Positions 51,850-61,236 are shown, numbered from the stretch's first letter. The stretch is DNA of 64,000 nucleotides from CALLMM01 sp964429855 (GCA_964429855.1 CAYSDM010000001.1:124001-188000), one strand, 5' to 3'. Numbers and translations are program-made. Notes: generated by a model from the sequence alone, not told the origin.

Positions 51850-52332
51850 ATGAAGATTCTCGCCGCAGCGATAGCGCTCTGCGTGCTGGGCAGCGGGATG
51901 GCAGGCAGCGTTGTCTCTGCACACGCGCAGGGGCAGAAACCGCCGCCCAAGACCAAGCCGGCGCCAAAGAAACCGGCGCCGCCGAAAGGAAAGATCGTGA
52001 CGACCAAATCGGGATTAAAGTACGAGGATGTTGTCGTCGGGAAAGGGGCAAGCCCCAAAGCCGGGCAGATGGTCAAGGTGCACTATGTCGGCACGCTGAC
52101 CAACGGTCAGAAGTTTGACAGCAGCCGGGATCGCGGCGAGCCGTTTGAGTTTACCATCGGCGTCGGACAGGTGATTCCGGGCTGGGATGAGGGCGTGATG
52201 ACGATGAAAGTCGGCGGCAAGCGCAAGCTGACCATCCCGCCGAACCTGGCTTACGGCGAGCGCGGAGCAGGCGGCGTGATTCCGCCGAACGCGACGCTTC
52301 TCTTCGAGGTAGAGCTGCTCGGAGTGCGCTGA
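51850..52332 (+). CDS. FKBP-type peptidyl-prolyl isomerase, exported
   Basis: 160 residues with a signal peptide (1-26, ending AHAQG). A Lys/Pro-rich linker follows (QKPPPKTKPAPKKPAPPK). The FKBP domain is complete: KVHYVGTLTNGQKFDSSRDRGEPFEFTIGVGQVIPGWDEGVMTMKVGGKRKLTIPP and AYGERGAGGVIPPNATLLFEVELL. It should assist proline isomerisation in the periplasm. AAGGAGA precedes the ATG, and a bidirectional hairpin follows. Confidence 0.94.
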   Translation: MKILAAAIALCVLGSGMAGSVVSAHAQGQKPPPKTKPAPKKPAPPKGKIVTTKSGLKYEDVVVGKGASPKAGQMVKVHYVGTLTNGQKFDSSRDRGEPFEFTIGVGQVIPGWDEGVMTMKVGGKRKLTIPPNLAYGERGAGGVIPPNATLLFEVELLGVR

Positions 52333-52359
52333 TCGGTCTGATGGCAGCCGGAAACGAAA

Positions 52360-52383
52360 AAGGGGAGGCGAAATCCTCCCCTT
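52360..52383 (-). terminator. Terminator between FKBP and the DUF1501 operon, stronger on the minus strand
   Basis: AAGGGGAGG/CCTCCCCTT with a 6-base loop. In the minus direction it is followed by TTTTTCGTTT, so it ends the DUF1800-DUF1501 transcript. It may also act on the FKBP mRNA. Confidence 0.8.
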
Positions 52384-52404
52384 GAACCTTTGTGGCGTAG
52401 CGTT

Positions 52405-53814
52405 TCAGGCTTTTATCTTTGCCACGCCGAGCGGTTTCGGCGTATAGTTGGGGAAGATTGCGGCGGCGCGGCTGTTGAGCAGACGCCGGGTGACGATCTC
52501 CGCCAGCACATCGCGATAGTCGGTCGTCACCTGAAGGTCCAGACCCTCCTCCAGTTGATCTTTGGCCAGCGTGGGCCAGCGCGCATAGACCTTGCCGCCG
52601 GCAATGCCGCCGCCCAGCAGCCACATCACGCTGGCGCGCCCGTGATCGGTTCCGAGACCTCCGTTTTCGACCAGCCGCCGCCCGAACTCCGTCATCACAA
52701 CCACCGAAATACGGCTCATGTCCGCTCCCATATCGGCGCAAAAGGCAGCCAGCGATCTACTCACGTCGTCGAGATTGGACGCCAGCCATCCGCCGGAACT
52801 GCCCTGCGCGACGTGGGTATCCCAGCCGCCCCGCTCCAGGCAGGCGACCTCCAGCCCGACCTTGCCTTTAATCAGGCAGGCGACCTGCCGCATTCCGTTC
52901 CCAAGGTCGCTGGTCGGGTAGGTCGCGCCGTTTGCCGGACGATAGTTGGCGGGATCAATCCGGTTGAGCGTCTCCAGCACTGCCAGCGTCTCCCTGCCGG
53001 CATGGGAGACGGCGTCCTTGCCTTCCCGGTAGAGCGACTCCAGCGCGGAGCGAAGAATCGCCTCTTTCTCCGAGCCGCCTCCAGAAGGCAAAACCAGCCG
53101 GAACTCGTTCAGAGAGGTCAGCGCGGTGGCGTCGGTAGCGCCGCGCAGCGAGTCTGGCATCACGCTGCTGAAGGAGACGGCGCGCAGCGGCGAGGGATTA
53201 TCGTTGACGGTGTTGCTGAGATAACGCGCCACCCATCCGCTCGCCAGTCCCGTCTTCTCATCGGGCAAGCCCCGCTCCATCGTCGCCATCGCCTCAAAGT
53301 GGGAGCGCGTCTGGTCACCGGAACCGCAGGCATGCACAAAAGCCAGAAGCCCCTGCTCATACAACGGACGAATGGAAGCCATCGCCGGGTGCATTCCGAA
53401 GAATCCATTCAGGTCAATGGCGCGATCCGTCGCCGAAGCCCGACGGTCTGTGGGGGAGGCTAACCCGACATTCTGACGGCTGCGATGATACTCGTCCTCC
53501 AGATAGGGAATCACGATATTCAAGCCGTCCGCTCCCCCGCGCAGGAAGATCACCACCAGCGTATCGGCGCGTTCGGCGGGCTTGCCGGGCGTGATGGTCA
53601 GGTCTGCCAGCGCGGTCGAATCCTTTGCCGCCCAGCCGACCAGCGCCAGCGCCGCGCCCATCAACACCTGCCGTCGGGTCGGGGAGAGCAGGGAGAGGGA
53701 TTCGGTCGTTTCACGCGGCGGATTCGCCTCTCTGGTCGTTTTCCGGCGCGTAAAACCTTTACCATCACAACTCCACCAGTCGGTTTTGCCTTTCATACCC
53801 GTCTTGGTCTCCAT
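52405..53814 (-). CDS. DUF1501 protein, Tat-exported
   Basis: 469 residues. A long polar N-terminus leads to a twin-arginine signal (TRRQVLMGAALALVGWAA, about 48-65). The DUF1501 domain has LVVIFLRGGADGLNIVIPY, HPAMASIRPLYEQGLLAFVHACG, LERGGWDTH and TEFGRRLVENGGLGTDHGRASVMWLLGG. DUF1501 proteins are related to the sulfatase/alkaline phosphatase-like fold. It is encoded six bases after DUF1800, the common pairing. Confidence 0.9.
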   Translation of the reverse strand: METKTGMKGKTDWWSCDGKGFTRRKTTREANPPRETTESLSLLSPTRRQVLMGAALALVGWAAKDSTALADLTITPGKPAERADTLVVIFLRGGADGLNIVIPYLEDEYHRSRQNVGLASPTDRRASATDRAIDLNGFFGMHPAMASIRPLYEQGLLAFVHACGSGDQTRSHFEAMATMERGLPDEKTGLASGWVARYLSNTVNDNPSPLRAVSFSSVMPDSLRGATDATALTSLNEFRLVLPSGGGSEKEAILRSALESLYREGKDAVSHAGRETLAVLETLNRIDPANYRPANGATYPTSDLGNGMRQVACLIKGKVGLEVACLERGGWDTHVAQGSSGGWLASNLDDVSRSLAAFCADMGADMSRISVVVMTEFGRRLVENGGLGTDHGRASVMWLLGGGIAGGKVYARWPTLAKDQLEEGLDLQVTTDYRDVLAEIVTRRLLNSRAAAIFPNYTPKPLGVAKIKA

Positions 53815-53820
53815 CTCTTC

Positions 53821-55320
53821 TCATCTCCACTGAAACAGCGGCGAAGCCAGCGCCAGCGCCGCCGTCTCGTTTTGCAGGGGATGGGAGCCGTCCGCTGACA
53901 CAGGCGCGCGATCCATATGTTCGCGCAGAGATCGGCAGAGCGGCTGCATAGCCTCCAAGTCGGCGCGGCGCGCCAGCGCAACCTCCGCCAGCGCTTCGGC
54001 GCGTCTGGCGTTGGTCTTTGCGCCGGCGGCGCGCAGGATCGCCGGAATGTCTACCGATGTGCCGGCGATTCCTCCGCTCAGAAGCGCCAGCCCAAAGTTC
54101 CAGCGCGCCAGAAGCGAGCCGGTCCAGGCAGCGGTACGATCCGGGTAGCCGTCGGGCATGGGCCACTGATAGAGCGGCTGCCCGATACGCGCCAGATACT
54201 CCTGCAGCGGCGTGTTACCGTCAGTGTCGGCGTTAAAGGCGCGCAGCGCAGATACCATGAAGTCGAAAGGACGCTTCATTATGGGGGGAGAGTCCAGCAG
54301 TTCCTGTGAAAGCAGAATCGGGCGCAGCATGGCTTTGATATCGCCATTGGTCTGCAGATAGGTCTGCGCGGTGCGCTCGATCCAGGTATCGGCGGCGTCG
54401 CCCAGAAAGTAGCGGCAGAGCTTGGAGGCGATAAATCGGGCGGTGGAGGGATGCCGCTCCAGGATGTCCAGCACCATATCTCCCTGACCCTTGCCCCGCC
54501 CCGCCGGGATGTTATGCCCAAGCACCACCTTTGGACCGTCGTCATGCAGGTCGGGATCGAACTTGAATTTGCCGCGCGGCTTCAGGAAGCCCTCTTCGAC
54601 CGTCCAGCCGGTAAAGCAGCGCGCCACCTCCTGAACGTCTTTCTGCGTGTATCCTCCGTGAACGCCCAGCGTGTGAAGCTCCATCAGTTCGCGGGCGTAG
54701 TTCTCATTGGCGACGCCGCTTCGGTTTACCTGATTATCCAGATAGGAGAGCATCGCCGGACTGTGGGCAGAGGCGCGCAGAAGGTCGGGGAATTTGCCGA
54801 GAGCGTTGGCGCGAATCACCTTGAGTTCGTCGCTGGGCTTGAGAAAGGCTCCCAGCCCTTTGTGCGCGAAGATATTGAAGTGGTTGGTCCAGAAGTCCAC
54901 CATCCTTTCGCGAAGCTGATGAACGCTGTAGACGGCATAGATGATCGCCGCCATCTGCATCTGCCGCAGTATCTCCTCTTTGCGCAGATCGCCGACCTCT
55001 CCCGCGCCGACCTCGAACGCCTCCAGACCGCGCAGGCGGGCGGTGACAGCCAGAGATTCCTCGGAGCCGGGATGAAGCTGCTGCTCGACATACGGCGTCA
55101 GACCGAGGGCGGCAACGCGGGTGATCTCTCCGGGCGTGGGACCGAAGGAGACGCGGTTCACGATGCGGGTGATCGGATCAACGTTTTCGGACGGCAGTTC
55201 CAGCGTCGCCGGAAGCGCGGGCGTGGTGAAACGGCGAACAGCCTGCGAGCATCCGGACAGCAGCGCGCCTACCCCGGCTGCCGCGCCCAGTCGCAGACAG
55301 TCGCGGCGGTTGAGTTTCAT
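53821..55320 (-). CDS. DUF1800 protein, Tat lipoprotein-like
   Basis: 499 residues with a twin-arginine and lipobox-like signal (NRRDCLRLGAAAGVGALLSGC). The DUF1800 domain has ITRIVNRVSFGPTPGEITRVAALGL, MVDFWTNHFNIF, GVANENYARELMELHTLGVHGGYTQKDVQEVARCFTGW and RPFDFMVSALRAF. The function is unknown; with DUF1501 it is a widespread exported pair. Its ATG overlaps the stop of the membrane protein gene upstream (ATGA). Confidence 0.9.
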   Translation of the reverse strand: MKLNRRDCLRLGAAAGVGALLSGCSQAVRRFTTPALPATLELPSENVDPITRIVNRVSFGPTPGEITRVAALGLTPYVEQQLHPGSEESLAVTARLRGLEAFEVGAGEVGDLRKEEILRQMQMAAIIYAVYSVHQLRERMVDFWTNHFNIFAHKGLGAFLKPSDELKVIRANALGKFPDLLRASAHSPAMLSYLDNQVNRSGVANENYARELMELHTLGVHGGYTQKDVQEVARCFTGWTVEEGFLKPRGKFKFDPDLHDDGPKVVLGHNIPAGRGKGQGDMVLDILERHPSTARFIASKLCRYFLGDAADTWIERTAQTYLQTNGDIKAMLRPILLSQELLDSPPIMKRPFDFMVSALRAFNADTDGNTPLQEYLARIGQPLYQWPMPDGYPDRTAAWTGSLLARWNFGLALLSGGIAGTSVDIPAILRAAGAKTNARRAEALAEVALARRADLEAMQPLCRSLREHMDRAPVSADGSHPLQNETAALALASPLFQWR

Positions 55321-55976
55321 TTTTGCGCCGCCTCATAGCTATTTTGCGCGGTGGACTCCGTACTCTCTTCCGGCTTGCGCTCTTCCGATATCCCGCGACT
55401 CTGCACGGGGACGACATTCTCCAGGTTATAGGGAGGCGGGGTGGTGATGAGCGGCTCAACGCCGTTGCCCAGAGCCGGAACCGATGCCGGGCGTCCTTTA
55501 TAGAAGGTTGCCTGCAGTCCCGCGCCCAGCGAGAACATCATAATCAGAGGGATGAACAGAAACCAGCCCAGCAGGGGCAGCAGTCCGGCAATCACGATCA
55601 GCGCCGCGCCGCGAGTCAGACCGGAAAAAGCCGACATGCGTCCGTCCATGCGCTGAATCCGTCCGCCGACCAGCATCGCCAACCCGCTGGCTCCCACGAG
55701 GCTGATGGAGAGAGCGCCGTAGATCAGCGACCATCCGATCAGTCGAACGAGTCCGTTGGGGGCCTGCTGTAGTACAACGTTGGCTACCACTACAGCGGTG
55801 GTCAGCACTGCGCCAATAAGAAGCGCGCCGGCAGGGGAGCGCTCTAGATGCGCCGCCGCCTGTCCCGCGCGCCGTGAAAACAGCATCACCATTCCGACCA
55901 TCATCGCCCAGAGCGCCAGGCAGGTTCCGCCGATGAGCGAGACGACCGTCAATGCATCTCCGATAGTGATTCCCAT
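55317..55976 (-). CDS. Polytopic membrane protein of the DUF1800/DUF1501 operon
   Basis: 219 residues with five or six hydrophobic spans in 1-165, then a polar tail (VPVQSRGISEERKPEESTES). AAGGAGG precedes the ATG. No family was recognised. It overlaps the DUF1800 start by four bases, so it is coupled with it and may anchor or export the pair. Confidence 0.7.
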   Translation of the reverse strand: MGITIGDALTVVSLIGGTCLALWAMMVGMVMLFSRRAGQAAAHLERSPAGALLIGAVLTTAVVVANVVLQQAPNGLVRLIGWSLIYGALSISLVGASGLAMLVGGRIQRMDGRMSAFSGLTRGAALIVIAGLLPLLGWFLFIPLIMMFSLGAGLQATFYKGRPASVPALGNGVEPLITTPPPYNLENVVPVQSRGISEERKPEESTESTAQNSYEAAQK

Positions 55977-56120
55977 GGTCGTTCCTCCTTGTGCGAGCCT
56001 GCGGAGCCGTTTGCAGGCTCATGGTCAGAAACTCTGATAAAATGACTACCCCGACTATCTCCCTCCGGTTTCAGATTGTTTGCGTAACCGGGAAAAAAAC
56101 AGGTAAGGGGGGAGGGGAGA

Positions 56121-57707
56121 CTAACGGCGCGGCGAGGTTGCAGGGGAAGAGGAACCGTTCTTTTTACCGAAGTTTTCGCGCAGCAGATAGATCAGATCGT
56201 CCGCCGTAATGACCCGCGTATCGGGAGGAAGGAGCGAGATAGCGCGACGCACCGCCTCCATCGGACCGCCGATATCGCGGTAGGACCAGGCATGAACATT
56301 GACCAGAGCATAACTGCCAGAGTCCGTTTTCGGGGAGGCGGGCATCTTCGCAAACTCCTGCGCCATCTGTTCCGGGGACTGAATTCCCTCCCAGAGAAGA
56401 AACTTATATGCCACGCAGGGCTTGCCATGATGCCAGAGCACCGCGCCTTTTCGCCGATGATAAGGGGCGTAGTCCTTATAGATCACGCCCTCTACTTCCG
56501 GCAGTTCAAGCAGAGGAATCGTATCTTCCATCCGACCGGCGTTGTCGTTGAGAACGCTGACGACCGACAGATCAGACCTTCGCAGAAATCCCGCCGCCTG
56601 CTTTGCGATGGATCGGCGATCCGAATGATGATGGGGGAAGGTGTACCCTGGAACGCCGGGACCGGTTACGAAGCCGTCGCGGTCTGTCGCGGTACGATAG
56701 AAGTGACGAAGGATGCGGGGGGCGACCTCCGCCAGGGTGGGCGCAACCTCCCAGGTCATTGGAAACTGACCACGCAGGGGGCTGCCCCAGAATCCCCGAT
56801 CATGGACGAAGTTGCCGCCCAGCCACTGAATATTGTCGCCATCGCTCATCACAAAGGCGATGTATCGCACGCCCTCTTCCGTGACCGGGCGCGGGCGTCG
56901 GGGGCGCTTCAACTTTCCAGCGGAGAGGTGCTGCATGGCGGAGAGATTCAGGCTCCAGTCCGCAGGCACGCCGGTCGCATTCGCGCGACTGATGTCGCGC
57001 ACCCAGCGAAACTCATCGTCTCCCCAGCCGAAAATCAACGCATTGGGACCGAGGGCGCGCGCCGCTTCGGTACGAAATGCCGAGTCGGTTGTGCCGAACG
57101 TGAAGGCGCTGCGCGCCACCGCAAAATCGCGCAGATGTCCGACCTTGTCTGTCGCCTGCTCGACGGCAATTCCAGCGCGGAACAGGGCGCGGTGCTCTCG
57201 AAGCGCCTGCCGCTCATCCATGCCTCGCGCATCCAGGATCACCTTCAGACCGGCTGCCTGCGCCCTCTCCAGCAGCGACTCCTCGACCGCAACGCCCTGC
57301 ATCGGTCCGCAGAGCGAGGTGGCGACGCCCACAGAAGGCGTTCCCAGGCGATACACAACCGCGCCACGGATTTCGCCTTTCAACTCCCGAATAAGATCCC
57401 ACACGGAGGCGACCTCGCGAATCTGCGTCCCCTCTTTCTGCAGCTCCTCCAGAAGCACGGCGGACATCCCTCCGGCGCGAATCCAGACTCGCGGCTGCCT
57501 GCGGTTTGCCAGTCCCTGAAGCGTCACCGCCAGCATCTGCTCCGCCGGAGACCATCGCTGATGCTCCATCACCCATAGCGTCCGGGAGGCGCGACGGTTC
57601 TGCGGTTCGGGGGAATCTGGCTGGGAGGGCGCGACGGCTCCCGTCAACAGAAGAGCCGCCAGAAAAGCGGGCGGAAGAGCGCGAAGGAGGAGAAATTGAA
57701 GCATCAT
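56121..57707 (-). CDS. GxGYxYP-family-like protein, exported
   Basis: 528 residues from the ATG at 57707, overlapping the ppa stop. A signal peptide (FLLLRALPPAFLAALLLTGAVA) is followed by a body with LQGLANRRQPRVWI, GVRYIAFVMSDGDNIQW and a GPGVPGYTFPHHH segment that resembles the GxGYxYP motif. Such proteins occur in glycan loci and are thought to be carbohydrate-related. The catalytic role is unknown. The position downstream of ppa and pyrG is unusual. Confidence 0.6.
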   Translation of the reverse strand: MMLQFLLLRALPPAFLAALLLTGAVAPSQPDSPEPQNRRASRTLWVMEHQRWSPAEQMLAVTLQGLANRRQPRVWIRAGGMSAVLLEELQKEGTQIREVASVWDLIRELKGEIRGAVVYRLGTPSVGVATSLCGPMQGVAVEESLLERAQAAGLKVILDARGMDERQALREHRALFRAGIAVEQATDKVGHLRDFAVARSAFTFGTTDSAFRTEAARALGPNALIFGWGDDEFRWVRDISRANATGVPADWSLNLSAMQHLSAGKLKRPRRPRPVTEEGVRYIAFVMSDGDNIQWLGGNFVHDRGFWGSPLRGQFPMTWEVAPTLAEVAPRILRHFYRTATDRDGFVTGPGVPGYTFPHHHSDRRSIAKQAAGFLRRSDLSVVSVLNDNAGRMEDTIPLLELPEVEGVIYKDYAPYHRRKGAVLWHHGKPCVAYKFLLWEGIQSPEQMAQEFAKMPASPKTDSGSYALVNVHAWSYRDIGGPMEAVRRAISLLPPDTRVITADDLIYLLRENFGKKNGSSSPATSPRR

Positions 57708-58213
57708 CGTTCGACCACATAGCGCATGATGAGGTCGTGTGCGACGGTGACGGGAAACCATCCTTCGATCTCAACGAACTTATTCTCCAGGTCCTTGTAG
57801 ACCTGGAAGAAGTGCACCAGTTCCTTTCTCTGGTGCTCGGAGATATCGGTCAGGCGCTGTACATGGGCATAGCGCGGATCGTTGTTAAAGACGGAGATCA
57901 CCTTGTCATCCTGCCCCTTGTCGTCATGCATGCGCAGGATGCCGACCGGGCGCGCCTGCACCAGCGCGCCGGTGACAATGGCATGACTGCAGAGGACGAA
58001 GATGTCCAGCGGGTCGCCATCCGGGTAGAGCGTGCTGGGGATGAAACCGTAGTTATGGGGATAGTAGAGAGGCGAGTAGAGGGTGCGATCCAGCCGGAAC
58101 GTGCCGTAACGCGGATCGTACTCGTACTTGTTGGTGCTGCCTTCCGGTATCTCGATGATGACGTTGACAACGTGCGGCGCGCCGTCGCCGATCGGTATCT
58201 CGTGCAGGTTCAT
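57704..58213 (-). CDS. ppa: Inorganic pyrophosphatase
   Basis: 169 residues, the usual family-I length. The signature DGDPLDIFVL supplies metal-binding aspartates, and NKYEYDPRYGTFRLDRTL and YPHNYGFIPSTLYPDG are family blocks. It hydrolyses pyrophosphate to drive biosynthesis. It starts 20 bases after pyrG on the same strand and its stop overlaps the next gene, so the three genes are likely one operon. Confidence 0.96.
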   Translation of the reverse strand: MNLHEIPIGDGAPHVVNVIIEIPEGSTNKYEYDPRYGTFRLDRTLYSPLYYPHNYGFIPSTLYPDGDPLDIFVLCSHAIVTGALVQARPVGILRMHDDKGQDDKVISVFNNDPRYAHVQRLTDISEHQRKELVHFFQVYKDLENKFVEIEGWFPVTVAHDLIMRYVVER

Positions 58214-58233
58214 GGCTAATCGAGAGCGTCTCT

Positions 58234-59931
58234 CTATTCCGCCCCTTCCAGTCCCAGAGTCTCCATCTCCGGCAGCGAACGCTGCCCGTTGGCATGCAGG
58301 GCCGCGCGCTCGCCGATGGGCGCGTACTTGCGCCCGGTGCGTTTAACGGCGGCTTCGATCAATCCCCGGAAAAGCGGGTGGGCGCGGTTGGGGCGCGATT
58401 TGAATTCGGGATGGAACTGAGTGGCGATGAAATAGGGATGTTCCGGGATTTCGATGATCTCGACCAGCCGGTAGTCGGGGGAGATGCCGGAACAGATCAT
58501 GCCGTGCTTGGCGAGAATCTCGCGATACTCATTGTTCAACTCGTAGCGATGACGATGCCGCTCGAAGACATAGGGAGAGCCATAGAGTCGCTCCGCGAGC
58601 GAGCCGGCCACTAACTGACAGCGGTAGGCTCCCAGCCGCATGGTCGCCCCTTTATAGGTGACCTCTTTCTGTTCGGGAAGGATGTGGATCACGGGATGCA
58701 GGGAGTTCGGCTCCACCTCTTCAGTATGCGCGTCCGCCAGTCCGCAGACGTTGCGGGCAAACTCGATCACCGCCATCTGCATTCCGTAGCAGAGACCCAG
58801 ATAGGGAACATGGCGGTCACGCGCATAACGAACGGCATTAATCTTTCCCTCCACGCCGCGCGCCCCGAATCCGCCCGCCACCACGATGGCATCCATCTCC
58901 GCCAGCCGTTTCTCGAACTCCTCTGTCTCAAGCTCTTCGCTGTCCAGCCAGGTCAGGTTCACCCGCGCATCGTTGGCGATGCCGCCATGCTTGAGCGACT
59001 CGGCGATGGAGATATAGGCGTCTCCGTTACCCGTGTACTTGCCGACAATCGCCGCATTCACCTCATAGGTGGGCCACTTGATTCGCTGAACGATCTCCTC
59101 CCACTCCGCCATATCGGGTTTGCGTTCCGGCATTCCGAGCCGCTTGACGACCAGATTCGCCAGTCCCGAATCCTCAAAGCGCAGCGGAACCTCGTAGAGC
59201 GTCTCGATATCCATCGCCTCGATGACCGCCTCTTTATCCACATCGCAGAAGAGGGAGATTTTTTCGCGCATCTCCAGCGAGATCGGGCGGCGCGTGCGGC
59301 AGATAAGCACGTCGGGCTGTATTCCCATCTCGCGCAGTTTGATGACCGAGTGCTGAGTCGGCTTGGTTTTGATCTCGCCCCAGGGACCGACATCGGGGAT
59401 GAGCGTGACATGGATGTAGAGGCAGTTGGCATGACCGACATCTTTGCGGAACTGACGAATCGCCTCGATAAAAATCTGTCCTTCGATGTCGCCCACGGTG
59501 CCGCCTATCTCCGCGATCACCACGTCCGCCTGAGTCTCTTTACCGACGCGGACGATGCGCTCCTTGATCTCATTGGTGATATGGGGGATCATCTGGACGG
59601 TGCTGCCGAGGTAGTCGCCGCGCCGCTCTTTGGCGATGACTTCGCTGTAGACGCTGCCGGTGGTAACGGAGGAGTGGCGTGTCAGGTTGCAGTCAATAAA
59701 ACGCTCATAGTGTCCCAGGTCGAGGTCGGTCTCCGCGCCGTCGTCGGTGACGAAGACCTCCCCGTGCTGGTAGGGGTTCATCGTTCCGGCATCCACATTG
59801 ATATAAGGATCGAGTTTCTGAACCGTGACGGAAAAGCCGCGATTGCGCAGCAGGCGTCCCAGACTGGCGGTGGTGATGCCTTTTCCGATAGAACTGACGA
59901 CGCCTCCGGTGACGAAAATATACCTTGTCAT
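58234..59931 (-). CDS. pyrG: CTP synthase
   Basis: 565 residues. The enzyme makes CTP from UTP with glutamine. The N-terminal synthase domain starts TRYIFVTGGVVSSIGKGITTASLGRLL and has the DPYINVDAGTMNPYQHGEVFVTDDGAETDLDLGHYERF block. The C-terminal glutaminase has GLCYGMQMAVIEFAR (nucleophile Cys) and the EFKSRPNRAHPLF end. GGGGAGA precedes the ATG. The leader contains a likely CTP-responsive attenuator. Confidence 0.97.
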   Translation of the reverse strand: MTRYIFVTGGVVSSIGKGITTASLGRLLRNRGFSVTVQKLDPYINVDAGTMNPYQHGEVFVTDDGAETDLDLGHYERFIDCNLTRHSSVTTGSVYSEVIAKERRGDYLGSTVQMIPHITNEIKERIVRVGKETQADVVIAEIGGTVGDIEGQIFIEAIRQFRKDVGHANCLYIHVTLIPDVGPWGEIKTKPTQHSVIKLREMGIQPDVLICRTRRPISLEMREKISLFCDVDKEAVIEAMDIETLYEVPLRFEDSGLANLVVKRLGMPERKPDMAEWEEIVQRIKWPTYEVNAAIVGKYTGNGDAYISIAESLKHGGIANDARVNLTWLDSEELETEEFEKRLAEMDAIVVAGGFGARGVEGKINAVRYARDRHVPYLGLCYGMQMAVIEFARNVCGLADAHTEEVEPNSLHPVIHILPEQKEVTYKGATMRLGAYRCQLVAGSLAERLYGSPYVFERHRHRYELNNEYREILAKHGMICSGISPDYRLVEIIEIPEHPYFIATQFHPEFKSRPNRAHPLFRGLIEAAVKRTGRKYAPIGERAALHANGQRSLPEMETLGLEGAE

Positions 59932-59994
59932 TCTCCCCTCTCCCCTCTCTTGCCCAGAACGGCTTTCGGTTCGGCGCGCTCTCCTCCTGACGTG

Positions 59995-60031
59995 ACAAAC
60001 CCCGCCCGTCTACAGGCTCGCGGGGCGGGGT
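59995..60031 (-). terminator. Putative pyrG leader attenuator
   Basis: In the minus-strand leader ACCCCGCCC and GGGCGGGGT pair (9 pairs, 16-base loop) and are followed by TTTGT, all about 65 bases before the ATG. The 5' arm is C-rich, as required for pairing with extra G residues added at a GGGC start. Confidence 0.6.
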
Positions 60032-60037
60032 CAGCAT

Positions 60038-60080
60038 GGAAGCCCTGTCTATTATACTGTGTGGATGATCCCAGAATCAA
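60038..60080 (-). promoter_or_regulatory. pyrG: pyrG promoter with GGGC transcription start
   Basis: TTGATT (60080-60075), 18 bases, TATAAT (60056-60051), five bases, then GGGCTTCC from 60045. The G-run is at the expected start, the arrangement that permits reiterative G addition when CTP is low. Confidence 0.65.
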
Positions 60081-60156
60081 GCAGACACCCGCAACGCATG
60101 GAAAGAAGGAGAGAAGGAGGGGCGGGCGAAAAAGTAGCTGCAGGAGGGACAGGATC

Positions 60157-61143
60157 ATGATTCTGGTGACAGGAGCAAGCGGGCGCATCGGTGCCAACAT
60201 CGTGCGCGAACTGACGCAGCACGGCTACCCTGTGCGGGCGGCGGTGCGCCCCGGCACTCCGCGAGTTGAAAAGCTCGCGCCATACAAGCCGGAGATCGTC
60301 GAGGCGGATCTGTCGGATCGCGCCCATCTGGCGACGCTGGCGGAAGGCTGCGAAGCGGTCGTTCATAATGGGGTCATATTCACCGGCGATCCGGCGAGTA
60401 TGGTGGCGGGAGGGCTGGAGGCGACGGCGATCCTGCTGGAGTCGGCGCGAAAGGCCGGCTGCGAGCGATTTATCTTTATCAGTTCGACCTCGGTCTATGA
60501 GGGGAGCGGTTATCGTCCGGGCGATCCCGTGCGGGAGGCGGAGGCGACCACTGAGATTACCAACGTCTATGGAGCGTGCAAGCTGGCGTCGGAGGCGCTC
60601 TGCAGCGCCTACTATCTGCAGCATCATCTGCCCACGATCAGCCTGCGGTTTCCGATGGTGACCGCGGGGGCGGAACTGCTGGCGCACGGGTTTCTGCTGG
60701 AGACCTGGGTGAATCGCGTTCGTGAGGGGAGCGGTGCAGAATCCCCGCAATGGCGCGACGCCGTGCTGAAAGCCTGGGAGAACGGTCAGCGAATCGCCGT
60801 TCCCCTTAACCGGGACGGAACCGCCTGGAAGCGTCATTTCTGCGATGTGCGCGATGCGGCGCGCGCCGTCAGGCTGGCGCTGGAGACACGCGAAGGCTTC
60901 GGACTCGCCATGAATATCGCCAGCCTGCCTGTGCGGTATGATGTCGCGGGAGAGGCGCTCAATACGCTCTCTCATTGGACGATCGCCGAGATACCCTTCC
61001 CGAACGAGTACCGCTATGAGTTCTCGCTTAGCCGCGCAGCGGAGCTTCTCAGCTATCAGCCATCCATAGACGGACTGCAGATGATTCTGGATGCCTGGAA
61101 GGGGCATCATGGCCAGGAGGTGGCGGGACTGATCGCTCCCTGA
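60157..61143 (+). CDS. NAD-dependent epimerase/dehydratase (extended SDR)
   Basis: 328 residues from the ATG at 60157 (AGGAGGGAC upstream). The cofactor motif is TGASGRIGAN, and the catalytic YxxxK is in YGACK. ISSTSVYEG supplies the Ser/Thr. The C-terminal half fits NDP-sugar epimerases, but the substrate is not evident. It lies alone, divergent from pyrG. Confidence 0.88.
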   Translation: MILVTGASGRIGANIVRELTQHGYPVRAAVRPGTPRVEKLAPYKPEIVEADLSDRAHLATLAEGCEAVVHNGVIFTGDPASMVAGGLEATAILLESARKAGCERFIFISSTSVYEGSGYRPGDPVREAEATTEITNVYGACKLASEALCSAYYLQHHLPTISLRFPMVTAGAELLAHGFLLETWVNRVREGSGAESPQWRDAVLKAWENGQRIAVPLNRDGTAWKRHFCDVRDAARAVRLALETREGFGLAMNIASLPVRYDVAGEALNTLSHWTIAEIPFPNEYRYEFSLSRAAELLSYQPSIDGLQMILDAWKGHHGQEVAGLIAP

Positions 61144-61236
61144 CCCTGTCGGTCTTGTGAAAGACCAAGTATTGTTAGTTGGTTTCACTGCAGAGCATGG
61201 AATAATCCTCCGTCCCAATCCGATGGAAGAGCGCGC

